From Bacteroidota bacterium (GTDB lineage Bacteria > Bacteroidota > Bacteroidia > 2-12-FULL-35-15), in NCBI GenBank assembly GCA_023251805.1, contig JAHEYB010000037.1, positions 1-36,237 on the forward strand: a DNA stretch of 36,237 nucleotides, written 5' to 3'. The notes under the pieces were generated by a model that was not told the origin of the DNA, did not search any database, and worked only from the letters and a program-made list of their open reading frames with translations. Numbering within the stretch: position 1 is the stretch's first letter; each line of letters opens with the position of its first letter. The position numbers and the translations under genes were made by a program. Positions 25,023 to 32,775 of the stretch are shown in pieces.

Positions 25023-25578
25023 TTACAATTGGTTTAATATGATGCATCAAGTTTTTTCTCAAATTAAATTTTGCTTTTGAAAGGTTTGACTTAGATGTTC
25101 CTTCACTAATATCAAGCAATTCAGCAATTTCTTTGTGTGTGTATTCTTCTACCACATATAAGTTAAAAACAGTTCGGTAAGCGGGCGTTAATTCCTGAAC
25201 AGCTCTTAAAATTTCTTCTTTATCAATGTGCAGTGCCAATTCATCATCGCTTATTTCTTCGGCAACATTACTTGCTTTTTCATTGGCATATACAGTACTT
25301 ACAATCAAATAATTTTGCTTGTTTTTTCTCAGATGATCGATGGAGGTATTCACCATTATTCGCCTGATCCAACCTTCAAAAGAGCCATTGGCCTTAAAAT
25401 TTTTCAGGTTGTCAAAAACTTTCAAAAATCCTTCGTGGAGAATGTCTTTAGCTTCATCACTACTTTTAGAGTAGCGCAAACAAACACCTAGCATCTTACT
25501 GTAAAACTGTTCGTACAAAGCTTTTTGGCTGGCACGATCATTTTTTAAACAACCTTTAATGATGTCGGTTTCATTCAT
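25012..25578 (-). CDS. ECF-type RNA polymerase sigma factor
   Basis: This encodes 188 residues, normal for ECF sigma factors. Region 2 is visible in QKALYEQFYSKMLGVCLRYSKSSDEAKDILHEGFLKVFDNLKNF...FEGWIRRIMVNTSIDHLRK. Region 4 is LTPAYRTVFNLYVVEEYTHKEIAELLDISEGTSKSNLSKAKFNLRK, with the helix-turn-helix for the -35 site. Regions 1.1 and 3 are absent, as expected. It should direct RNA polymerase to a stress or envelope regulon. It overlaps the downstream anti-sigma gene, and the PorP/SprF gene follows on the same strand after a repeat-filled gap. Confidence 0.95.
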   Translation of the reverse strand: MNETDIIKGCLKNDRASQKALYEQFYSKMLGVCLRYSKSSDEAKDILHEGFLKVFDNLKNFKANGSFEGWIRRIMVNTSIDHLRKNKQNYLIVSTVYANEKASNVAEEISDDELALHIDKEEILRAVQELTPAYRTVFNLYVVEEYTHKEIAELLDISEGTSKSNLSKAKFNLRKNLMHHIKPIVNGK

Positions 25579-25764
25579 AACAGAGCGCTTTCATAAGCTA
25601 AAGACACCTCTCTTCTACGAGGTAAGACGTAAAAGGTTTTATAGGGTTGCCTCTGTGCCTAAACTATTTTTTGGGGCTTAAAAATGCCCACGGTACAACG
25701 AAAATAAACGGTTCTTATTACTTTCACAAATTCAATTGCTCAAAATTTAAGCAATCGGCCTCTA

Positions 25765-27873
25765 TTACTTAATTGTAAACTCGCTATCCGCTACGCCCTT
25801 GTTTACATTAATGCTTTCGGCTGTTAATTTCATTGACATTACCCCACTTATAGAAACTACACTTGGAAACTTCAGTCCGTCCACCTCCTTATATTCCCAA
25901 TAATCTGTTGTATTGGTAATTGGGCCCATTTCTGTAGTTGTGGTTTGCGATGTTCTAACCTTTAGTTTGCTTGCCACATCATACCATTCAGTCGATTTTT
26001 TCCCTTTGGGACTTAACACTTCCATGATATACGCTTCTTTACCATTTACGGCTTCTATTCCGGTTAATTTTAATTTATAACCCAATTTTTCGTAATTCAT
26101 TTCAAGGTTAAGGGTTGCTTGTGCTTTGATATCATCCAATCCTTCTCCTTCTAAATCTTTTTTTCCTTGCATGCTTTGTTGCTTCCCTACTTTTCCATCG
26201 TACACTTCTTTTTGAATCACCATTTCTCCCATTTTCACTGCCATTGCATATTTGTTTGGCGCTTTTTGGTTGGTAGTAATGCTGATGTCCATTCCTTGAA
26301 ACTTGGTATTCATTTTTGTAGAAACATCTTTTACTTTCATCAACGATTTTGCTCCGCCAATTGCATTCACGTAATCGGCAATTACTGTTTTTGCAGTAAC
26401 TCCTGCAGGTATTGGTTTTGCAACAGCAGCAACAGCATTTCCATAGATGTCGTAAAACTCTATATTTTTTGTCGCGCTAAAAGGGGCTAGCTTTTTAGAA
26501 AGTTCTTCTTTGTCGCCAACCACTAAAATTGTAGCGTTATCCGGACGAATATATTTTTGTGCCATCGCATAAATATCATCTGAGGTAACAGCCGCTAAAT
26601 TTTTCAAATAGTTTGCATAATAATCTTTTGGGAGTTTATACAACTCTGTATTGATTGCAAAACGAGCAATAGTTGCAGGGTCTTCCAAAGAGATAGCAAA
26701 ATTCCCTGTTAAGAAATTCTTAATTCCCTCCAATTCATCTTGCGGCACTTTTTCGGTACGCAAACGATTTAACTCCGCCATAATTTCTATCAATGAACTA
26801 TCGGTAACTGCATTTCTTACCTTTGCATAGGCACTAAATTCACTTACTATCTCATCGTTATTCAAAGAAGAATAAGAGCCATACGTATATCCGTGCTTTT
26901 CGCGAAGGTTGATGAACAAGCGCGAAGAAAATCCTGCACCTAAAATCGTGTTCATCACTTTTGCTTTGATTGCATCTTCACTGTTTAATTTTAAATCAAC
27001 AGGATAAGTAACATTAATAACAGATTGAACAGCTCCCGCTTTGTTGACAACAGCGACACGTGTTTTTTCGGGTGCTTTCGGCATTACGAAATCGTTTGCT
27101 ACAACATCTGCTTTTTGCCAAGTGCCAAAATATTTTTCAATCAAGGGTTTTACTTCCGCCAATGTCACATCTCCAACAATGGCCATATAGGCAACATTCG
27201 GACGGAAATAAGTTTGGTAATACATGTTGCAATTTTCCAACGTGATTTTAGAAACACTTTCTTCTGTTGTTAATTCTCCATAAGGATGCTTCGCTCCGAA
27301 ATTTAACACAGCTTTCACATTGTTTGAAATCGCATCCGGATCGTCTTTCCCTTGGGCTAATCCCGAAAGTGTTTGTGTTTTTATTTTGTCCAATTCTTCT
27401 TGTTTGAAGTTGGTGTTTAACAAAACATCTGACATTAATTCCAATAATTTTGCCTGTTGCTTTTTTAACGAAGAAGCATACAAACCTTTTGGGTTTGCAG
27501 AAAGTGTAGCACCAATAAAATCGATGTCGTTATCCAACTGATCTTTTGTTCGGTTTTTTGTTCCGCTGGTCATCAATTCCGATGTCATGTCAGCAGTTCC
27601 TACCACTTCATTTTCTAATGCAGGTTTAATATTTAATGCAATAGAATATGAAACAGTGGCTTGTTTGTGATTTTCTACCACAAATACTTTTAATCCGTTT
27701 GGTAATTCAAACGATTGAATGTCACCAAGCTTAATTCCCGGAGCAGGAGCAGCAACCGGACGAATGGTTCTGTCTAGTTTTCCTGCCCGGCCGGCAGACG
27801 GGTTGTTTCCTTTTTGTGCAAAAGCAGCAGAGAAAATTAAGAGAGTTGTTATTGAGAAGATATATTTTTTCAT
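25765..27873 (-). CDS. M16-family protein lacking the zinc site, with C-terminal lipoprotein-sorting-like domain
   Basis: This encodes 702 residues with a signal peptide (MKKYIFSITTLLIFSAAFAQ). Residues about 45-470 are the two M16 halves: FELPNGLKVFVVENHKQATVSYSIAL; NMYYQTYFRPNVAYMAIVGDV; FSSRLFINLREKHGYTYGSYSS. Where active enzymes have HxxEH this protein reads VGTADMTSELM, so the zinc ligands are missing. The last ~220 residues (from IGGAKSLMKVKDVSTKMNTKFQG) form a separate beta-rich domain resembling outer-membrane lipoprotein-sorting (LolA/LppX-like) folds. It lies 55 bp downstream of an active M16 gene, as in bacterial two-subunit M16 peptidases where one partner is non-catalytic. It is periplasmic. 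Confidence 0.9.
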   Translation of the reverse strand: MKKYIFSITTLLIFSAAFAQKGNNPSAGRAGKLDRTIRPVAAPAPGIKLGDIQSFELPNGLKVFVVENHKQATVSYSIALNIKPALENEVVGTADMTSELMTSGTKNRTKDQLDNDIDFIGATLSANPKGLYASSLKKQQAKLLELMSDVLLNTNFKQEELDKIKTQTLSGLAQGKDDPDAISNNVKAVLNFGAKHPYGELTTEESVSKITLENCNMYYQTYFRPNVAYMAIVGDVTLAEVKPLIEKYFGTWQKADVVANDFVMPKAPEKTRVAVVNKAGAVQSVINVTYPVDLKLNSEDAIKAKVMNTILGAGFSSRLFINLREKHGYTYGSYSSLNNDEIVSEFSAYAKVRNAVTDSSLIEIMAELNRLRTEKVPQDELEGIKNFLTGNFAISLEDPATIARFAINTELYKLPKDYYANYLKNLAAVTSDDIYAMAQKYIRPDNATILVVGDKEELSKKLAPFSATKNIEFYDIYGNAVAAVAKPIPAGVTAKTVIADYVNAIGGAKSLMKVKDVSTKMNTKFQGMDISITTNQKAPNKYAMAVKMGEMVIQKEVYDGKVGKQQSMQGKKDLEGEGLDDIKAQATLNLEMNYEKLGYKLKLTGIEAVNGKEAYIMEVLSPKGKKSTEWYDVASKLKVRTSQTTTTEMGPITNTTDYWEYKEVDGLKFPSVVSISGVMSMKLTAESINVNKGVADSEFTIK

Positions 27874-27928
27874 TTTAAATATTTTTATTTCTATGTTTTT
27901 CCAGAAAGTGTTCCTGCGAAGTAATTAT

Positions 27929-29260
27929 TTATTGCTTTGGCAAGTAATACAATACCACACGATTTTCTTTTGTCAAATATTTTTGTGCCGCTTTTTGTAT
28001 GTCTTCACGTGTTACTTTCATAAAGCGGTTGATTTCGGTATTAATCAAATTTGCATCTTTGTAATACACATAATAGTTTGCTAAGTTTTCGGCAATTCCG
28101 GCCATTTTCAAATTTCCGCTTACAAAATCACTTTCGGTTTGATTGCGCAGTTTTTGATATTCTTCTTCTGAAATTAATTCCGTTTTTACTTTTTCAAATT
28201 CAGCATTCATGGATGCTTCTAAATCGGTTGGTGCAACACCCATATTTGCAACACCAAATACCAGTGCCAAGCCCGGATCTTCAGAAGGCAATGGAAATGC
28301 TCCTGCAAAAACAGCTTTTTGTTGTTTGTCTACAATTGCTTTTTGCATACGAGAACTTTTTCCTTGCGATAAAACAGTTGCAAGCATATTCATAGCATAG
28401 TAATCAGGAGTTCCTTGAGCAGGAGTATGGTAAGCCATTACCACTGCGGGTAATTGAATGTTGTCATAAACGGTATCACGCACTTCGGCTGTTTTAATTG
28501 GTTCCACAATAGTTGGACGAGGAATAGCTTTTGTTCCTTTTGGAATGCTTCCATAATACTTTTCTATCATCGCTTTTGTTTGCGCTACATTAATATCTCC
28601 TGCAATGGAAAGTGTTGCATTGTTGGGAACATAAAATGTTTTGTAAAAATCGATGAACTCCGAAAGTGCAGCTTTATTGATGTATTCAGGAGAACCACCG
28701 GGAGTCCAGCGATACGGATGAGAAGTGTAAGCGTGCCCGAATGCTTCATTTAAAATAGAACCATAAGGTGTGTTTTCATTTCGTTGTTTCAATTCCTCTT
28801 TCACTACTTTACGTTGTGTTTCCACACCAACTGAGTCCACTTTTAATTGTAACATCCGCTCCGCTTCCATCCACAAGCCCAGTTCTAATTGGTTACTTGG
28901 TAATATTTCAAAATAAAAAGTTCGGTCGAAAGAAGTATTAGCATTCATTACTCCTCCTGAATTCTGAATAAGTTTCATGTATTCACCACGTTTGATATTG
29001 TCGGACCCTTCAAACATCAAGTGTTCGAAAAAGTGAGCAAAACCTGTACGCATCGGGTCTTCATTTTTTGAACCTACATGGTACAAAACCGTTACTGCAA
29101 CAATTGGAGTGGAATGGTCTTCATGCAAAATAACATGCATTCCGTTGGGCAAATCGTATTGCGTAAACTTTACGCTGCCGGCTGTTGTTGATTTAGATTG
29201 TGCAAATAGCACAGTGCTTCCCAACAGCAAAAATGATAATAAAATAGAATTCAACTTCAT
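27929..29260 (-). CDS. Active M16-family zinc peptidase, exported
   Basis: This encodes 443 residues with a signal peptide (MKLNSILLSFLLLGSTVLFAQ). The inverted zinc motif is complete: H76-F-F-E79-H80 in TGFAHFFEHLMFEG, with the downstream acidic ligand in VVKEELKQRNENTPYGS. The second half carries NATLSIAGDINVAQTKAMIEKYYG and the QGKSSRMQKAIVDKQQKA segment. It should degrade peptides in the periplasm, working with the zinc-less partner encoded next. Its length matches single-unit bacterial M16B enzymes. A TAAATTTG box lies 49 nt upstream, with no matching -33. Confidence 0.94.
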   Translation of the reverse strand: MKLNSILLSFLLLGSTVLFAQSKSTTAGSVKFTQYDLPNGMHVILHEDHSTPIVAVTVLYHVGSKNEDPMRTGFAHFFEHLMFEGSDNIKRGEYMKLIQNSGGVMNANTSFDRTFYFEILPSNQLELGLWMEAERMLQLKVDSVGVETQRKVVKEELKQRNENTPYGSILNEAFGHAYTSHPYRWTPGGSPEYINKAALSEFIDFYKTFYVPNNATLSIAGDINVAQTKAMIEKYYGSIPKGTKAIPRPTIVEPIKTAEVRDTVYDNIQLPAVVMAYHTPAQGTPDYYAMNMLATVLSQGKSSRMQKAIVDKQQKAVFAGAFPLPSEDPGLALVFGVANMGVAPTDLEASMNAEFEKVKTELISEEEYQKLRNQTESDFVSGNLKMAGIAENLANYYVYYKDANLINTEINRFMKVTREDIQKAAQKYLTKENRVVLYYLPKQ

Positions 29261-29309
29261 TAGATAAATGGGGTTTAAAATTTCCCTAAATGTAAAACTA
29301 TTTTCGATG

Positions 29310-29317
29310 CAAATTTA
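29310..29317 (-). promoter_or_regulatory. -7 box for the M16 operon
   Basis: The minus strand reads TAAATTTG, 49 nt before the ATG at 29260. No -33 TTTG is seen at the usual spacing. Confidence 0.35.
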
Positions 29318-29358
29318 TACTCATTTATGGGTGGTAGTTAGATGGGATGGGAGGTTGC

Positions 29359-29375
29359 TCTCCGAAAGGATAATT
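29359..29375. repeat. 17-bp repeat shared with 24152-24168
   Basis: TCTCCGAAAGGATAATT occurs identically at both places. Here it directly precedes family A copy 4. Shorter forms (CTCCGAAAG or CTCCGTAAG) follow copies 2 and 4, so it looks like a module of the same repeat system. Confidence 0.65.
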
Positions 29376-29379
29376 CGCT

Positions 29380-29415
29380 GAATCCCCCTAACCCCCTTTT
29401 TCAAAGGGGGAATTG
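29380..29415. repeat. Dispersed repeat family A, short form, copy 4
   Basis: AATCCCCCTAACCCCCTTTT, a short loop, then AAAGGGGGAATTG. It is followed by GTCTCCGTAAG and, about 25 bp later, by the long-form copy 5. Confidence 0.8.
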
Positions 29416-29441
29416 ATTCTGTCTCCGTAAGTTTATTTTAA

Positions 29442-29507
29442 ATTCCCCGAGCCCCGTTTTCCTCCGTAGGAGTCCCTTTGGGAAAAGGGGGAATTGCTTT
29501 CGTCTCC
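29442..29507. repeat. Dispersed repeat family A, long form, copy 5
   Basis: It contains the same CCTCCGTAGGAGTCCCTTT insert followed by GGAAAAGGGGGAATTGCT as copy 1 at 14351-14402, with about one mismatch over 36 bp. It ends just before the hrpB stop and may act as its transcription stop. Confidence 0.8.
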
Positions 29508-29513
29508 GATAAA

Positions 29514-32015
29514 TCACTTTCGTTTCTTAGGACCACGCATAGCTTCGGCTGTTAATGGGTTTTCGGGCCAATGGTGTTTTGGGTAGCGGGAGAGTAATTC
29601 TTTGCGGACTTCAAAGTATGTTTTTTCCCAAAAGCTTTTTAAATCTTGGGTAATTTGAACAGGTTTATAACCGGGAGAAAGTAAATGCAACAAAATTTTA
29701 TTTTTCCCTTCGTTCACAGTTGGTGTTTCAAATAAACCAAATACTTCTTGTAATCGCACAGCCATTTCTATTTTACTTCCATCATTAAAATAATTCAGTT
29801 TTATCATGGAGCCGGTTGGAACTTCCATTTTAGCAGGAGCGAGTTTATCAAGTTTTTGAGAAAGCTCCCAAGGTAAAATGGAATGTAGGATTTGTGTAAA
29901 GTCGAGTTTTTGTAATTCGTTCAACTTATTTATTTTGATGAGATAAGGTGAAAGCCATTGGTCCAAAGTTTCAAATAAATGCTCGTTGGAAAAATTTGGC
30001 CAATTTTCATTCGGTCGCCATGCTCGTAAACTCAAAACGCGTGCTTGAAAATCTTCTTGCGATTCGTTCCAGTTTAAAATTTTCAATCCGTTTTCACGAA
30101 TCATTTCACAAATAACTTGAATGCGTTGTGCTTCATCAATGTTTGTCATTGCTTTTGATTCCAGCACCAAATTTCCCACTCGTTTTTCGATGGCTCCAAC
30201 CACCATTCCTCTTTGTTTGTCCCAGCTCACGATTTGTTGTTCTTCTGCCAATTCATACAAATCGTTTGAGTCGAACGCAGCCGCTAAAAATATTTTGCCT
30301 TCGTTTGTTCCGGCATCTAAATGCGCAACCGCCAACCATTCTTCTTGAGCAAGTGCATCTGTTTCATTTAATTTTACTACTCTTCCGTTGGCTAATCGGT
30401 AGCGCAAACTATTTTTATCTGTACGTTTTGCGATTCGTTCGGGATAAGCAGTTGCTAATAATTTTCCGATGTTAAAAATGTTTGGCAGAGTATTGTCAAC
30501 GTCAATTAATAATAATTTTCTCCAAGATAAAGCGAGTCGTTCAATTCTATCGAGGATTCTTCTATCGGCATTTACACGTTCTCCGTTTCTGTATTTTCTT
30601 AAAAGTTCAATTCGTAAAGAAAGGTCGGCACCACTTTCTTTTGAAAGCGGGTCGCGTTCTTCCAATATTGCAGCGATATCGCAAGCCAATGCAATAAATT
30701 TTTCTGTTGGTTTGTTTTTTTGAAAATGTGCAGCTTCAATCAGCATATGTGCCAAACGAGGATGTGTTGGCATTTGCAACATCTCTTTGCCTCGTGCAGT
30801 AATTTTATTATTTTGAATGGCGCCCAATTGAGTGAGCAATTCTTTTGCTTGTGAAACAGCGGCTGATGGTGGAGGTGTGAGCCATAATAATTCGTTGATA
30901 TTTTTTATTCCCCACTGACTCAATTCTAAAATAAGAGGAGCTAAATCGGCTTCCAAAATTTCGGGTTTGCGATTGGCGATGAGGTGAATATGCGAACCTT
31001 CGCTCCACAAACGATAACATGTTCCAGGCCCCAATCGTCCTGCTCTTCCAGCACGTTGGTCGGCTGCATCTTTTGTAACTTTGATTGTTTCTAATCGTGT
31101 TAATCCTGTTTGAATATCAAAGCGTGGAGTACGCGCATAACCGCAATCAATCACAACAGTAATTCCTTCAATCGTTAAAGATGTTTCTGCAATAGAAGTT
31201 GCGAGTACCACTTTTCGTTTTCCTTGCGGATGTGGTAAAATGGCTTCTTGTTGTTTTTGTTGTGATAGGTCGCCATACAAAGGTTGAACAGAAATTTCGG
31301 AATGTTCTTGTTCTAAAAGTTCTTGTGTTCTTAAAATTTCTCCCGCACCGGGAAGAAATGCTAACACATCTCCTTTGTTTTCGCGTAAAGCTTTTTTTAT
31401 TGCATTTGCCATTCGTAAATGCAAAAACACTTTCTCATCTGTTCCTAGGTATTTTATTTCAACAGGATATTGTCTGCCTTCGGAAGTCAGTATAGGAGCA
31501 TTGTTCAAGAGCGATGATAGTTTTGCTCCATCAAGTGTGGCCGACATAATTAAAATTCTTAAGTCGTTTCTCAAGACTTGTTGAACCTGATAACACAATG
31601 CCAAAGCTAAATCGGCATTTAAACTTCGTTCATGAAACTCGTCAAAAATAATTAGCCCGACATTGTCCAATGCATTATCGTTTTGCAACATTCGAGTAAG
31701 AATTCCTTCTGTTACGACTTCAATTTTTGTGTTTTTTGAAATTTTATTTTCGAAGCGGATGCGATAACCAATGGTTTGCCCGATGTCTTCATTCAGTAGC
31801 GAAGCCATGCGGTTTGCTACGGAGCGGGTTGCCAATCTGCGTGGTTCAAGCATGATGATTTTTTTGCCCTCCAACCATTTTTCATTCAATAATTGCAAAG
31901 GCAGAATAGTTGATTTTCCGGCACCGGGAGGCGCTTGTAAAATAATCACCGAGTCTTTTTCAAGTTTGGTTTTTAAATCGGGGATTATTTCGTTTATGGG
32001 GAAATCGGTGTTCAT
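29514..32015 (-). CDS. hrpB: ATP-dependent DEAH-box helicase HrpB
   Basis: This encodes 833 residues, typical for HrpB. Walker A is APPGAGKST near residue 30. Motif II is DEFHE (the DEAH-type variant), motif III is SATLDG, and motif VI lies in DQRAGRAGRLGPGTCYRLW. The helicase-associated and HrpB C-terminal domains follow (LPWELSQKLDKLAPAKMEVPTGS; EVFGLFETPTVNEGKNKILLHLLSPGYKPVQITQDLKSFW), and the protein ends in the usual basic tail (RGPKKRK). It is a cytoplasmic putative RNA helicase whose biological substrate is not established. A TACTTTTG box lies 7 nt before the ATG, implying a very short leader. Confidence 0.96.
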   Translation of the reverse strand: MNTDFPINEIIPDLKTKLEKDSVIILQAPPGAGKSTILPLQLLNEKWLEGKKIIMLEPRRLATRSVANRMASLLNEDIGQTIGYRIRFENKISKNTKIEVVTEGILTRMLQNDNALDNVGLIIFDEFHERSLNADLALALCYQVQQVLRNDLRILIMSATLDGAKLSSLLNNAPILTSEGRQYPVEIKYLGTDEKVFLHLRMANAIKKALRENKGDVLAFLPGAGEILRTQELLEQEHSEISVQPLYGDLSQQKQQEAILPHPQGKRKVVLATSIAETSLTIEGITVVIDCGYARTPRFDIQTGLTRLETIKVTKDAADQRAGRAGRLGPGTCYRLWSEGSHIHLIANRKPEILEADLAPLILELSQWGIKNINELLWLTPPPSAAVSQAKELLTQLGAIQNNKITARGKEMLQMPTHPRLAHMLIEAAHFQKNKPTEKFIALACDIAAILEERDPLSKESGADLSLRIELLRKYRNGERVNADRRILDRIERLALSWRKLLLIDVDNTLPNIFNIGKLLATAYPERIAKRTDKNSLRYRLANGRVVKLNETDALAQEEWLAVAHLDAGTNEGKIFLAAAFDSNDLYELAEEQQIVSWDKQRGMVVGAIEKRVGNLVLESKAMTNIDEAQRIQVICEMIRENGLKILNWNESQEDFQARVLSLRAWRPNENWPNFSNEHLFETLDQWLSPYLIKINKLNELQKLDFTQILHSILPWELSQKLDKLAPAKMEVPTGSMIKLNYFNDGSKIEMAVRLQEVFGLFETPTVNEGKNKILLHLLSPGYKPVQITQDLKSFWEKTYFEVRKELLSRYPKHHWPENPLTAEAMRGPKKRK

Positions 32016-32022
32016 TTGAAGA

Positions 32023-32030
32023 CAAAAGTA
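32023..32030 (-). promoter_or_regulatory. -7 box close to the hrpB start
   Basis: The minus strand reads TACTTTTG, 7 nt before the ATG at 32015. The same octamer lies 5 nt before the CHAT gene and 12 nt before the ORF6N gene. Confidence 0.4.
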
Positions 32031-32066
32031 GGATTTTTAAAGAGCGCTTCCTAAATTGTCGCATGG

Positions 32067-32153
32067 CCTCATTCTAAATTCTTCTCTTGTCCTTCGATGT
32101 GTCTGCTTCAACGCAGAATGCTCAGGATGACGGGAGAAGAATTTAGGATGAGG
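32067..32153. repeat. Long hairpin repeat, family B variant
   Basis: Outer arms 32067-32086 and 32134-32153 are complementary at 19 of 20 positions. Inside lies a second inverted element: TCTGC and GCAGA around TTCAAC, with GTCCTTCGATG opposite GCTCAGGATGAC. The interior matches the widespread 'CCTGAGC...CGAAGGAC' repeat type. It sits between hrpB and the small gene at 32214. Confidence 0.75.
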
Positions 32154-32163
32154 TCAGTGCACA

Positions 32164-32201
32164 AAAAAATCCCGTTACAATTATTCATAACGGGATTTTT
32201 T
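32164..32201 (-). terminator. Terminator after the small 32214 gene
   Basis: AAAAAATCCCGTTA and TAACGGGATTTTTT form a perfect 14-bp stem with a 10-nt loop. On the minus strand it ends in a T-run. It is 12 bp past the stop. Confidence 0.85.
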
Positions 32202-32213
32202 AAGTTCTATTTT

Positions 32214-32486
32214 TTATAAAAAATATTTTTCTTTTAAAAACTCAGTAAAATCACCAAGATTGGCCATTACCTGAAGTTCTTGGTAACGTTTATGAAAAGC
32301 CATATCATCGGTTTGAGCATTTAAGACATCCAAACGAAACTTATCGAAATTTACCAATGCTTGTTTTTCTTTTAAGGTCAAAGGTTCTCCGTTAAACTCC
32401 CGTTCACGTAAATCGTTGATGCTGGGAACACCACCGATGTCCGACTTTGCAAAATATTTGTTTAATAATTTAGCGCGATTTTCCAT
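32214..32486 (-). CDS. Small cytoplasmic protein of unknown function
   Basis: This encodes 90 residues with no signal peptide or membrane segment. It is highly charged and helical (LREREFNGEPLTLKEKQALVNFDKFRLDVL). I do not recognise a family. A clean terminator follows the stop and the codon use is ordinary, which supports a real gene. No TAnnTTTG box is seen upstream. It is divergent from the CHAT gene. Confidence 0.65.
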   Translation of the reverse strand: MENRAKLLNKYFAKSDIGGVPSINDLREREFNGEPLTLKEKQALVNFDKFRLDVLNAQTDDMAFHKRYQELQVMANLGDFTEFLKEKYFL

Positions 32487-32582
32487 AATAATTATCTGTA
32501 CGAAATTACGTCAATTATCTAATTTGGTTACTATTTTGAATGGATATGTTATAAACAAAGCAGTGTTAATAGCATTTGAGGA

Positions 32583-32739
32583 TAGAACGCAGATTATCAT
32601 GATCTTCATGAAAAAACATGATAAAAAAATTAATTGATTTATAAAATCCTTTTCGATCCAATTCGCTTAAGCGAATCAATAAACACATAGAATAAAAAAA
32701 TCCTTTTAAATCATGAAAATCGGAAAAATCTGCGTTCTA
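32583..32739. repeat. 157-bp element with 13-bp terminal inverted repeats
   Basis: The ends TAGAACGCAGATT (32583-32595) and AATCTGCGTTCTA (32727-32739) are perfectly inverted. Inside are a 16-bp perfect palindrome ATTCGCTTAAGCGAAT (32661-32676) and two copies of AATCCTTTT. There is no ORF. The element has the shape of a non-autonomous mobile element (MITE-like) or a REP-type repeat. It ends 36 bp before the start of the CHAT gene. Confidence 0.6.
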
Positions 32740-32762
32740 TTTCGGCTTAGAGTAATTTGTCC

Positions 32763-32770
32763 TACTTTTG
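32763..32770 (+). promoter_or_regulatory. -7 box close to the CHAT gene start
   Basis: TACTTTTG ends 5 nt before the ATG at 32776, implying a leaderless or very short-leader message. No -33 TTTG is at the expected spacing. Confidence 0.38.
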
Positions 32771-32775
32771 TTTCA

